The position numbers and the translations under genes are program-made. From positions 20,003,092 through 20,067,091 of the forward strand of contig OX467090.1 of NCBI GenBank assembly GCA_950106755.1: DNA of 64,000 bases, in the 5' to 3' direction. Shown here piece after piece: positions 46,871-58,358 of the stretch (its first letter is position 1; each line of letters begins with the position of its first letter). Under the pieces are notes generated by a model. It had not been told where the DNA came from. It did not search any database and was given only the letters and a program-made list of their open reading frames with translations. This DNA is from Climacium dendroides (lineage: Eukaryota; Streptophyta; Bryopsida; Hypnales; Climaciaceae).

Positions 46871-48578
46871 ATTCATAACTTAGTCTTTCTGTCAATCTTA
46901 GACTTATTTCTACTTATTAATTTTTTAAAGAATGAAAATCAAACTCATGTTTTTTGAATTTTTTTCTTACACTTTGAACTCAATTATTCAACATAATAAA
47001 TTTTAAATTAAAAGTGTATAGTGCAAAAAAATTCCATGAATGGTTGTCAAAGTCATTTGAAATTGTAGGCTAGAATTCAAAAAAACTTAGTTTTCCAACT
47101 TTGAATGCCAATATCTTCCAATATATACAATTAAACTTCATGAATTTTTTACGACATGATTTTAGAGAATTCAAGTACAAGATTCTAAAAAATTATTTTT
47201 TGTTTTTTTGGGCGAATGTAACAAAAATGACAATTTTAAGTGTTTTTTGACAAAAAAATGGCCTTGGGACTTTAGGGTTAATCCCTTAGTGTCCAAGCCT
47301 TTCCAAGTGTAGTTTTCCTATGGAAAAAGAGCATAATCTTATAGTTATTTCCAATGAAGCAAATTATTATTTTTTCAAAATCTAATTTTATAGATGTTTA
47401 AAGAGCTTGCTTATTAGTATGTATACCTATTTTGAGTATGAAACTGCATAATAGTTGTCAAATTATAACAAAAGAAATGTATGTATTTATTTTTAATATG
47501 TTGTCCTTTCCCACAAGAATTTTTTGGAATTGGAGGTGAAATAAACAACTAGAAATTGTGTTAGCACACAAAATGCACTTTCTAAAACCTTAAGTTTAAA
47601 TGAAGAGCTATCAAACTCATTATACAATCCACTTTGCAATTGTTGAAATGAATTTTTTCTTGTTTTTACACTTGCTAAGTAGAAATTGCAAATAACTTCA
47701 AATCACCACTTGCATGTTTAAATTTCCAATAGTGAAAATCATAAAAACACTTTATTCTTTCCATATGGACCATTTTATCCATTTTCAGCAAAAAAAAAAG
47801 TACAATTTTTTGGATCTCAAAATCAAGTAAAATTGGCAAGCTTTACTCTTTTTCTCAAGCTTTCCTTTGAGAACCTTTTCAAAATAAAATATTTTTATTA
47901 CCTTTTCCAGTGAAAAATAAAAGTTTCCAATAGTTAACTTTTAGTATTGCTCTTAATCTTTTTTTAAAGAGTCAAAGGAATTTAATTTCCCACACACAAA
48001 CAAGCCAAAGTTTTGGATCGACCATATATGGTTAATCTCGAGCATAACAATGAGAAAGGTGCCTCCTCTTGCAGTCTCAAAGCTCAAAATGTGTAAGTCC
48101 CTGGTAATACAGAAGCGGGAGAGTTTGCAAGTATTGGTGTTTTGGAGACTGGGTAACGAGACTGTGAAGGATTTTTCTGTTCTACAACGCCGAATGCTAG
48201 GAGCTCAAGAATCTAATTGAAACTGCCAAAAAGGAAAAAAAATTGCCCGGGCTTTCACAGTGGGATGCTTTGTTTTACCATCCCAATTATTTCTTTAAAA
48301 GCTAACTTAAAAAGAGAAGTAGATCTCACCTTAGAGCAGCCCCACAGCAACACACTGAAGCAAATCAGTGGAGGACATTCCCCATAAACTCAACTCAACT
48401 CCTTGCACATCACACCTAACTTACGCATTCTTGTTCTGCGGGATTCCATCACTTCACTGCCAAAAGCACACTGCTAACAAACTTTGCATACGTATCCAGA
48501 AACATTTCAAAATATACAACAATCGATCTAGTGTTCTCTGACGATTTCTTTGCAAGTCCATGCTTGGTTAGAAAGCAT

Positions 48579-48622
48579 GCATGCATAGACTACTTCCCTT
48601 TCCCTTGGTAGTCTATGCATGC
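48579..48622. repeat. 15-bp-arm hairpin downstream of U2 copy C
   Basis: GCATGCATAGACTAC, a 14-base loop, then GTAGTCTATGCATGC. It lies about 250 bp past the 3' end of the minus-strand U2 gene. Confidence 0.8.
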
Positions 48623-48874
48623 ATCCTGACCGGCTAATCGATTGGCTTGCTCCTGATCACTCAACCTTCAATTAAACCGATTCCCCGTCCCAAGCGATCA
48701 ACATGAGCGACAAATCCTGGAAGAAATCAAACCCAAGTTCAGCATCACCTGTTCACTACTATGCAGCACCAACAATGAAACCAACAACCGTGAAAATATG
48801 ACAGTGCAACGAACTCAAGATACATTGCAATGATGTCCTGTTTGGAATTAAAATTGGGTCCCTGCGAAGAGGGA

Positions 48875-49068
48875 GGAGGGCTGCGCCAGTCAAGGAACTA
48901 GTGCAAAACCAAGACGACGCGCGCGGGGCCAGACAGCAAGCTGCCCAAAGGAACCGCACCCCAAAAAAATTAGATTAATATCATGAAGCTCGATGAGCTC
49001 GTATCAGATATTAAACTGATAAGAACAGATACTACACTTGATCTTAGCCAAAAGGCCGAGAAAGGTAT
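48875..49068 (-). ncRNA. U2 spliceosomal snRNA, copy C
   Basis: On the minus strand it starts ATACCTTTCTCGGCCTTTTG and keeps the branch-point recognition region, stem II, the Sm site (TAATTTTTT) and 3' stem-loops, about 194 nt. Upstream, GTCCCATACG (49128-49137) is a good USE match. The TATA box is weaker (TTACAAGG near 49098). A TTCG hairpin follows the 3' end. It is probably functional. Confidence 0.92.
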
Positions 49069-49127
49069 GCTTCATCAGTGTCAAACAGCTCTCCTTGTAA
49101 CCAAAATCTCTCCCACCTTCGCCAAAA

Positions 49128-49137
49128 CGTATGGGAC
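49128..49137 (-). promoter_or_regulatory. USE of U2 copy C
   Basis: GTCCCATACG on the minus strand, about 60-70 bp upstream of the RNA start, resembles the plant snRNA USE (RTCCCACATCG). Confidence 0.7.
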
Positions 49138-49876
49138 CCATTAACACCCCACTTTTACTTATATCCCTAACGATTCATCCGTTATGAATTCCCTGATTTT
49201 TGTCATTCACGCAGTGTGAGAGAGTCAGTACTGCAATCATCAGTGCCAGGATCGGGTAATCACTTACAAACGACTTCATGCCCAGATACTAACACACAGT
49301 AGGATAGTTTATCATGAACCCATGATGTGTATATTTCACAACATCAAAAGCCCATAGCCGAGTAGTACATCACTACAATAAATCGTTTCCAATAACGAAG
49401 ATAAGGATCCCTCTACTCGAGTTCAGAGACAGCCTACTTCATCTGCACAGGACGTCACGAACAATGCAGAAGGTATGGCAAGACCATCTTACAAGTTTCA
49501 AAACACTCGTTGCAAGGCGATCGGTGACTTACCAGGTGAAATAAGCTCCTGTCCAAGGTTACCCTTAAGCCTAAAACAAAAGACAAAAACAAAACGCACT
49601 CTCCCATTAAAACCCTCAGCAATACTCGAGCATTGCACACACAGGGTTACAATCTCTCGAATTCAATTACCATGAAACATATTTCTTGCACTAAAGCAAT
49701 CTGACTCCAGAAATGCTTCACCCCTAAACTCGGAACGCAAATTCCAATACAAATAATCAAAGAATTATTTGCCAGGGAGCAAATCTGGTTTCCACTGGGA
49801 CTTGGAATGCCAAAACACTCATGAAATCTGAAGATTTCCTGTTTGGAATTTGAATTGGGTCCCTCCGAAGAGGGGA

Positions 49877-50071
49877 GGAGGGCTGCGCCAGCCAAGGAAG
49901 TAGTGCAGGACCAAAGCGACGCGCGCGGGGCCGGACAGCAAGCTGCCCAATGGACCCGCACCCAAGAAAAATTAGATTAATATCATGAGGCTCGATGAGC
50001 CTCGTATCAGATATTAAACTGATAAGAACAGATACTACACTTGATCTTAGCCAAAAGGCCGAGAAAGGTAT
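49877..50071 (-). ncRNA. U2 spliceosomal snRNA, copy D
   Basis: On the minus strand it starts ATACCTTTCTCGGCCTTTTG, with intact branch-point region, a stem-loop closed by GAGGCTCATCGAGCCTC, Sm site (TAATTTTTC) and 3' stem-loops, about 195 nt. USE GTCCCATACG is at 50132-50141 and GATACAAG (near 50100) stands at the TATA position. The downstream hairpin CCCTC-TTCG-GAGGG is perfect here. It is arranged head-to-tail with copy C, about 1 kb apart, in a local tandem duplication. Confidence 0.92.
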
Positions 50072-50131
50072 ACTACAATCCTCTCTGTCAGCCCTTCTTG
50101 TATCCACTCTCTTTCTCCACCTTCGCCACAA

Positions 50132-50141
50132 CGTATGGGAC
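50132..50141 (-). promoter_or_regulatory. USE of U2 copy D
   Basis: GTCCCATACG on the minus strand at the correct distance upstream of the RNA start and of the TATA-like GATACAAG. Confidence 0.7.
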
Positions 50142-52055
50142 AAACACCCCGCCCATTTTCTTTCAAAAGAGAATTCCCCCATGGACTGATTTCCCTGGAT
50201 TTTCTGCCCAACACTGTGAGCGAGTCATACAGTGATGAGAACTGCGTAGAGAGGAGAGGAGTGGCGCATGCAACAGATTCAAAGATTCAGCTCATCAAAA
50301 AATAAAATGCCGAAGTATCAAGTTAGATGCTTACCAGAATCTACTTGAATGTGCCTCAGACCACTACCGTTGGCCGTCATTGGATCGCTCTACTTCACTG
50401 CCAAACGCACGTGGCAAAGTTTATTACATACCAAGACTCCAAATTTTAGACATATGGTGTCCCTACGCTTCGGTCAAAAGGTTAGCATCGGGAAAATGTC
50501 TCTCCAATTGCCGTGCAGTTTCTCCAGAATCGGGAGTCCGAGAAATCTCCCAACTGCGGGGCAAATTCTGCGCCCTCGTCAAAAGGGCTTGATGCCCAGG
50601 TCACATGATGCAACATTTGCAAAGCTTCAATGAATGCACAAAAATGAGGAACAGGCAGAAAAGATTATCTGAAATTCATCCAAGCCATACCCCTCAGTGC
50701 AATCTCTGCATTGATCTACAACATCATGACTATCAACAGCAAATCGTGGAACCCTAGTGTCCACATAAACCTGAGTTAGAAACGTGACAGTTAATAAATT
50801 ATGTAATGAGCCAGAATAGGACTTCAACAGCGACCATCGAAGGTTGAAGCAAGAAAGAAATCACTGCTCACAATAGAGCATCCATAGCAGCATCGGGAAC
50901 CTACTTACAAACAATTTAACGTCCACGCCAGGTACAGATGTGGTCCAGTACACCAGTATCTAGCTTGTATACCGGTATTAGTCCGTTGCACAACCTCTAC
51001 CAGTGCCCGCACTGTAGCATTGTTGAGTACAATCCATGATGTGTGGATATTTCACAACTTCAGAGGCTTATATTGCTCGAAATCTTAGGAGCCCATATCG
51101 AGTCGTAAATCACGACAACGTTACATAAAGACTCCCAATTCCGAAGAGAAAAATCCCTCAACTTGAGTTCAGAGACAGCCTAATTCATCTGTACAAGGTA
51201 AGACAGGACATCGTACAGGTTAAAAACACTCGTTACTACTCCCCAACCTTCTACTCGGCTAGACTCGCGGTGACGAACTTGAAGAGCAAAGCGATCGGCC
51301 ACTTAGCAGGGGTAAAAAGCACCACAGACCTAAATGAAACAAACCCCTCTTTCGTGATGGCACCCACCATAGGTTACTCGTAAAGTCAGTTACCATGAAA
51401 CATGTACCTCTCCCATGAAAGCAACATGATTCCAGATCACAGAAGACAATTCATGCCAAGAAGAAATTCATCACTATCACAGTACCTCGCAAACTCCCAA
51501 TCGCTCTGATATCAACAACCCGAAACCCGAAACGCACTTCCCCATACAAACCCCAAGGAGTTTTCAAGACCTTGCACACATGGGGTTCCAATGTCCCGAA
51601 ATTCAATTACTTTGAAAGAAATCTCTTCCACGCAAACAATCTGACTCCAGATCACAACAGACGCTCAATGCCAACAAGAAATTCATCACTATTCACAGAA
51701 CACACATGGAGACATCGAATGATGTCGGCACAGCTGCGAGGCTTTTCATTACAATTCATGCCTGTACCATACAGGCAACTCCTAATCGCTCTGGTACCAC
51801 CAACCCTAAACCCTAAAACGCCCATTCCCATCCAAACCCTACCGAGTATCCAAGAACAATACATCACGGTGCACACAGGGTTTCCACTTCACAAGGAGCT
51901 CAGGGTCGCCAAATCACTCTCCAATTTCATCGCAATTGCTTTGCGACTTGGTGCCCATTCCCATCCAAACCCTAACAAGTATCCAAGAAGAATGTATCAC
52001 GGAACGCCTAGGGTTTCAGGGTCGCCAAATCGCACTCCCATTTCATCGCAATTGC
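50142..52055. other. U2 upstream flank and SPC12 downstream repeats; no gene
   Basis: Short stretches recur here and upstream of U2 copy C (TTCAGAGACAGCCTA..TTCATCTG at 49427 and 51169; GCGATCGG...ACTTA.CAG), showing that the C/D flanks are duplicated. From about 51430 to 52055, ~150-bp units including a copy of the SPC12 3' end recur. No separate gene is seen. Confidence 0.55.
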
Positions 52056-52349
52056 TTATCGCTTGCTTTGCGACTTGGTGCCCTTCTTCCCCGCAGCTTG
52101 CTGGCGCGCGATCACCCGTTGGCTCGGCTTCTCGGCGTACATGGGCTCCAACCACGTGAACTTGTGGCGATTGAAGAATGGCCAGTCAGGAACAGCGACC
52201 AGGAACGTCACCACCACGCCCGCGAGGTAGATGTAGAGCATAGTGCTGTAGGAGCCCGTGATGTAGCCCGAGAGGAAAGCGATCAACGCCGCTCCCAACA
52301 GGAAGTATTGCATCAGCTGCTCGGCTAATTTCTGACCCTCCCAATCCAT
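52056..52349 (-). CDS. SPC12: signal peptidase complex subunit 1 (SPC12/SPCS1)
   Basis: A single-exon 97-residue protein starting MDWEGQKLAEQLMQ, the conserved N-terminus of SPC12, and ending in TAA. Two hydrophobic segments (about residues 15-33 and 36-55) form the membrane hairpin with both ends cytosolic, followed by the conserved VPDWPFFNRHKFTWLEP and a basic tail (KKGTKSQSKR). SPC12 is a non-catalytic ER-membrane subunit of the signal peptidase complex. The open frame extends 40 codons upstream, but homology supports the internal ATG at 52349. The CDS 3' end was partly duplicated downstream (about 51935-51960). The gene looks intact. Confidence 0.92.
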   Translation of the reverse strand: MDWEGQKLAEQLMQYFLLGAALIAFLSGYITGSYSTMLYIYLAGVVVTFLVAVPDWPFFNRHKFTWLEPMYAEKPSQRVIARQQAAGKKGTKSQSKR

Positions 52350-52592
52350 GGCTGGAGTTTCAGTCCTTGCACGCCCACACTGCTGGAGAAAACTCGGGCG
52401 ATGCTTTGGTGATCGGGGGGAAGCAATGCTCGTGAGCTTGAAGAAGGGCTGCGAACACAGCGCACTCAATTCCTCGTTACCAACTCGGCACGATCCGAGT
52501 TAGGGTTAGATTATCATACAAGTGATGTGTTGTAAATCACGGTATTCATCGATTCCTGGGGTCCTTTCCTGAAGGGGCTGCTGCGGATATAA

Positions 52593-52665
52593 GGGGATGT
52601 AGCTCAGATGGTAGAGCGCTCGCTTAGCATGCGAGAGGTACGGGGATCGATACCCCGCATCTCCA
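52593..52665 (+). tRNA. tRNA-Ala (AGC)
   Basis: A 73-nt cloverleaf starting GGGGATGTAGCTCAGATGGT and ending CATCTCC plus discriminator A. The acceptor stem has the G3:U70 wobble that identifies alanine tRNA. The anticodon stem CTCGC/GCGAG encloses TTAGCAT with anticodon AGC. The D-arm TAGCTCAGATGGTAGAGC and T-arm GGGATCGATACCCC are normal and provide A and B boxes. There is no intron. A TTTT run at 52674 can terminate Pol III. Confidence 0.97.
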
Positions 52666-52677
52666 CGTGTTGCTTTT

Positions 52678-52920
52678 GGATCGGTCGTCTTTTTTTGGAT
52701 CGGTCGTCTTTTTTTGGATCGGTCGTCTTTTTTTGGATCGGTCGTCTTTTTTTGGATCGGTCGTCCTTTTTTGGATCGGTCGTCTTTTTTTGGATCGGTC
52801 GTCTTTTTTTGGATCGGTCGTCTTTTTTTGGATCGGTCGTCCTTTTTTGGATCGGTCGTCCTTTTTTGGATCGGTCGTCTTTTTTGGATCGGTCGTCTTT
52901 TTTTGGATCGGTCGTCTTTT
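52678..52920. repeat. 13-unit ~19-bp minisatellite directly after tRNA-Ala
   Basis: The unit GGATCGGTCGTCTTTTTTT (18-19 bp, T/C variants) recurs 13 times without interruption. Each unit has a run of six or seven T, a potential Pol III terminator. All frames are open through it, giving spurious repetitive proteins. Confidence 0.95.
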
Positions 52921-53651
52921 GGATTACCATATGTTGGGTCAATTCATTAGACATAATACAAAATCATTTCTTTTTAGGTTGAATATATTTTCATTAATTT
53001 AATTTAAAAATTTTGAGATTTCATTTCACAAGATTTGGAATATTTCATGACCTTTACAAAGGTCGTTAGCTTTAACGTGGTACTCAGGGCTTTGCTGAAT
53101 CTTTCATGATCTTTAGCAATAGGATCCTCTCAATTTAGTAAATTAGTAGAAAGAACAAGTCAATAGAAGGAACTTTTCAAAGGAGGAAAAGACTAAGCTT
53201 AGTAGCTTATGTATTCCATGGATTTTTTACATTTATAAAGCAATCACCTTGGTATGTATATTATTTTTCATCTTTCATTTTTCATCAAGTTTTTTTGATG
53301 ATTCAAATTATTTTTATAAATATTTTCTTGACTATTCAATTATGTCACATTATAATTTTTGAGGGTTTCATTACATGCCATATTTATTTTGAATTATTTT
53401 TTAACAAATCTGTCCTAAGTGTAGGATAGTTGTCTTTTAAATTATAATAGAGATATCTATTTGTACTAACTTAAACATTTTATTGTGTAGGATATGGGAA
53501 ATTTGTTGAGAAATTGAGCACAATGTGTGCAAACATAAGGATGAGGAAGAATACAATAAAAAGTAATAATAATCTCAAAAACAAATATTGTATTCGATAT
53601 AAATGTGGATGTTTCATTGGATTCATTCCAATCTAGTCTTATAGATTCACC

Positions 53652-53842
53652 CACTACAAGAGAAAGGGGTGTTTTAAGTGTAGTCCTAGTAATATAGTCT
53701 TTTAAATGATGACCTTTAAGTATGTTTTTTAGTAAAATTTTACTAAAAAGACTGTCATTTCAGTAAAACCTTACTTAAAAGTCATTACTTAAAAGACAAT
53801 ACTACTAAGACTATACTTAAAACACCCCTTTTCCTTGTAGTG
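53652..53842. mobile_element. CACTA-type foldback MITE
   Basis: The left end CACTACAAGAGAAAGGGGTG and the inverted right end CACTACAAGGAAAAGGGGTG both continue TTTTAAGT(G/A)TAGTC. ACC flanks both sides (53649-53651 and 53843-53845), a 3-bp duplication as in CACTA elements. The 191-bp element is almost wholly self-complementary and has no coding capacity. It shares CACTACAA and GTGTTTTA with the larger CACTA element at 3025-5014. Confidence 0.88.
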
Positions 53843-54359
53843 ACCTATTACTATTAGTTTTGGCACTTCTCCCTAATCAAGGAAAGAAATGAGATGGAGT
53901 GGAAGAGAAGGTAAAAATAGAGAATCTTTTTCAATGAATAGTACATACAAGTGTTGCCAACAATAGGTCACCTTATAAAGCCATCATGGGGGGGCTATTC
54001 TAAATAAATACATCTACCTTAGTCATCTTTTGGATTAGTCACCTTTTAGAACTTTTCACTATCTCATGTCTATGGTCTTTTTCATTTTCAAAAAACAAAC
54101 TTTTAACCCTAAAATGTCCAAGGCCATTTTCTCTTCATTTGAAGTGTCATTTTAGCTTTTTTGCAAATGGTACTTTTTACATAAGTGTGTGAATTATATT
54201 AGAATGAAATACTAATATGCTTGAAGTATATACTTCCACAAGTAATTGAGTCTGTATTTTTTCATAATCAAACAAAAGAACAAAAAGATTATTAATAATG
54301 TTTGTTCAATTGGGAGTACCTTTTTTTGTAGAAATTTTCATTGTGCTCAAATACTTCAT

Positions 54360-54740
54360 AACTAATCTTCATGTTCACATTGAGAGTCCCTAAAAAATTT
54401 GAGACTAAAGTAGAAGTACATATTTCGGATAGGTCCTTATCATGATTTTTTAGGCTAACCTATTGTAGACAATAGTTGGATGCACTATTCATTGAGAAAA
54501 ATTATTTGTTTGTATCTTCTCATCCATTCATCTCTATTTGGACTAGTGATGAGAAAGTTATGGACAATCTTTTTTTTTTTCAAGCAATTTGAACATCTTC
54601 TTAAAAAAAATAATCTAAAGACAATATTTTTATAATCCAATTTTAAGAATTTTTCAAAAAATTGTTAAGATGGTTAAGTTTGCAAGCTAAAACAATCTCA
54701 CTGTTGGGATTATTGTGTTTCAATTCCATCTTAAAGCACC
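54360..54740. repeat. old dispersed repeat, copy 2
   Basis: Partner of 46440-46870. The related line ACTTTAGGG near 47270 also has a counterpart (inverted, CCTAAAATGTCCAAGGCC) near 54110, so the repeat may be larger and rearranged. Confidence 0.55.
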
Positions 54741-57700
54741 CATCTTCGGAAGAACAAACTTCTAGCTCATTTGAAGATGTGAGCGCCTACCAAAGAAATT
54801 GGTTTGAAGCCAAATACTATCAAACTGCATGAAGAAGACATCTTAACATTTCTTTGTTGATTTGTTTGGCTAGTCTAAGATTTAGCAAAAAAAATGGTAT
54901 ACACCATAAATCTATTGCCACAATCCTAACACTTGGTACTAAAACTTACTTTGATTCCCCGTGCGGATGTTTTTCATGGATGAGACCTCTAGAGAGGGAA
55001 AGGCAATGTCTTTGTAGTCTATTGAATAGTATATTGTACACAAAAATTGTAAGAAATTGACATTTATCAAATTTAAAATATCAATAGTTTAACAAACATG
55101 CAAGATGACGATGTTGGTTCTCACAATATTTGAATTTTTCTTGGAATTGAGAATATGGGATAGCATTAGCCATTGTAGAGAGAGTATAGGTTGTAATATG
55201 GACCATTGTTACATCTTAATCTTTTGCATTTGAAATATTTGTTGAATTGGGCTATGTGTTCAATTTATATTTTATAGTCATATAATGCGTTTTTATATTC
55301 AATTTCTTTGTTGAATGACTAGAGTTTAGGATGCACATAATTGATTCAACAAATCAAAGAAATAGTTATTAGTTAAATATCATCAAAAAGTTGAAAAGTG
55401 ACAAAAATAAATACATTGACCTTCATAAAGTTGGCATTTTTTGATAATATTGACACTCATAGCTTACTTTTTTTGAGATGGTATTGCTCTTTTTAAGACA
55501 AATATTTACTCTATTATATAAACATGTGAATTTTCACTCATATTTTGTATACTTCATCCATACCAATAAATAGCTTCATCACTTTAGTAAAGGTCAATGC
55601 TCGATCATCTGACATTGGATTGTACTAATGGATCCACGGGGGCAATAACTCCAATTACATCACCTTGATAGACAAATTAAAAAATTTCTTTCTATATTGC
55701 AATTGTTTAATATTTTATTTTTGTTATAAAAAATAACTATTTTAAGAATGAATCAAATAAACATTTGAACTTTTTTTCTCAAAGTTATTAAATTGGCTAA
55801 ATCATTATTAAATCTTGTCAATACGAGATTTCAATTCTCTTTCACTCAATTCCCCCAAAGAGGGACCCCCAAAGTTGAATCTCATCTAATGATATAAATG
55901 AGTATACATACTTATACTTGTATTGATATCTGCATGGTTATTGATGTACATATGAGTATATACATACATACGTTCACTTGCAAAGATGGATAAATATTCC
56001 ATATCTTTTGTTGAACTTCTTCAATTGAAATCAATATATAATTTTTGAATTTTTTAGATGGGGTGTATAAAACTTGAAACCATAAATCATAGAAGATTTT
56101 GAGTGTGCAATAAATATTGAGTAACTATCCACTCTCTACTACAAAACATTAGCCAAACTAACAAAGTCAATCAATGTTAAAGACATTTGTATTCAAAAGA
56201 AAAAGTACAAGTCAAAATGAGGGAAGAAATTATAAAAAAAAACATGGCCAACCATTGAGAACTTATAAAGTACTTGCCTATTTTAACCCTCAAAACATGC
56301 TTAGGCCAAAATGTGGTCGATTAGAATGACTTCATTATTCACTTCAGAAAGTTAACAAAGAATGTACCTATTGGTTCAATAATCGGAGGCAATTTTGGTG
56401 ACTACCTTAATTATGGGTGGTTATATTTTTCAAGGGTTAATTAAGAAAAATGGAACAACTTTATACAATTAGGGGGAGTGCAATTACCTCTTGACCATCA
56501 AATTTGAATTCCATTGATTCCTAAAACAAACTAAAATTTTCCAAATTTAATCATCTATTGTAAATAATATGTTCCAACATATTCCTCAAATAATAGAGGT
56601 AAAGTGAATCCCAATTTGTATAAGGGGTATAAAAAATACCTTATTTCCAACCAAAGACTAGTTGCAAAATCCACCAAGGGTTGGTTGCAATATTGAAAGT
56701 CTTGCAACCAATTGTAATGTGCTACAACTGCACTAAAAACTATGCCATACTGAATGCTATTCACCTCTTCCTACACAGAAAGAAAATAGCAACTAATTGT
56801 CACAATAGTGTGTGTGTGATCAGGAATCGGTTGCTTCCCTTGATACAAAAGAAACATGATACCAAACTCCATCACACCCTAGTTTAGGTGCTTCAAGGAG
56901 TTTCATCATGTATTTTTCTCAAACTCTAGTTTTTGATCTTTCATTGCATACCCTTTACGAACTACCCATTGTGGTTAGATGACCCATAGTAGACACCTAG
57001 GAAATGATTCCATCATGGTTTATTTTAGTATGTGAAATTTTGACGACAATGCATGTCTTACGTGACAGTAATGGAGTGATTAGTGACTTCATTAGGAACT
57101 TCTAACTTTTTAGTGTGAATTCATTGTAAGAATAAACTTTTCAGACTTTCTATGTTAGAAAATACAATGACTGCTTTAGGTCAACAAAATGAGCATGATG
57201 GATTCAGATTTTGTTGCTACTAAGGTAGTCTACAAACTCTTTTAGGCCATGATGCATTGAACACTTCAAAAATTCACAAGCAAATTCATACTTTGTCCAA
57301 AAAAACATAATTTCAATTGTTCTCACTATTTCTCGTACTTGTAATAATGTGGGAAAAAAATTGAAAAATTTCAACAACATGGGGGCAAACTCCTAATTCT
57401 GACAACAATATGATGTTTTACCTTAATTTTAATATGTTCCAACACTCATTTTTCCCAACTAAGGTAGAAGCATTAGTTGTCAACCATGCCCAATACCCAA
57501 CATGTAGGGAGTGCTATTTCTAGCCTCAAGCCAAAACTCAAGCTTGGAATGGGTTCTTTTGTCTTTTTAAAGGTTGAGACTAATAAGGTCATGACACATG
57601 TCGCAAAGTAGTGAGTAAAAAAGTAAGAAGAGATGAGCAAGAAAGTTGCTCTTCAATGATCATAATTAGAATACTCTCAACATTGACTATGGGTCAACAA

Positions 57701-57854
57701 TACTTTTTGTCTCCTAAAATTCATAGTAACTTCAAGTTCACAAATAAAATTCTGAAAAATTAAGCATCCCCATATTTCCTATCTTCCTACATGGGAAAAG
57801 TTTCCACCATCCCATACTAATCATCGGCTCCCAAATCACTTAAGTGATCCACTA

Positions 57855-58358
57855 CAATAAAATTGGTAAATAGTGTTGGCTACACTACTTGTCAACAATA
57901 ACACTAATTGTGATTTGCAAGGTTAGTATTAGAACATTATTTACCCATTCTAACACTATTTTAATTCTACAATAAAATTTGGTCATTTCAACATTTCTAC
58001 AAGAGTGCATTTAGTGTTAGATGGGAACAAAATGTAGAAGTTGGAATGGTGGGGAAATTTTAACTCTACAATAAAATTTGGTCATTTCAGCATTTCTATG
58101 AGAGTGCATTTAGTGTTAGATGGGAACAAAATTTAGAAGTTGGATTTAGTATTAGATGGGAACAAAATTTAGAAGTTGGAATGGTGGGGAAATTTTAATT
58201 CTACAATAAATTTTGGTCATTTCAACATTTCTAACAGAGTGCATTTAATGTTGGATGGGAACAAAATTTAGAAGTTGGAATGGTTTGGAAATAGTATTTG
58301 GGATAAAATACAGGGAACAACACTAATTACCACCCCACACTATTTACCAATTTTAGTG
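57855..58358. mobile_element. Tigger/mariner-like MITE with internal tandem repeat
   Basis: TA flanks both ends (57853-57854 and 58359-58360). The left end CAATAAAATTGGTAAATAGT and the inverted right end CACTAAAATTGGTAAATAGT match. Inside, a ~100-bp unit (ACAATAAAATTTGGTCATTT, then ...GCATTTAGTGTTAGATGGGA) recurs about three times. The ends resemble those of the Tigger-like element at 1886-6177. Confidence 0.85.

Larger units (their letters stand above)
43242..48578. other. gene-free AT-rich stretch apart from small elements
   Basis: No protein gene or RNA is seen beyond the small elements listed separately. A ~430-bp block at 46440-46870 is related to 54360-54740. Confidence 0.5.

Noticed and set aside
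52608..53002. Repetitive proteins with FLDRSSFFG or KKDDRSKK units
   Set aside because: They are translations of the 13-unit minisatellite in several frames and start inside the tRNA gene.
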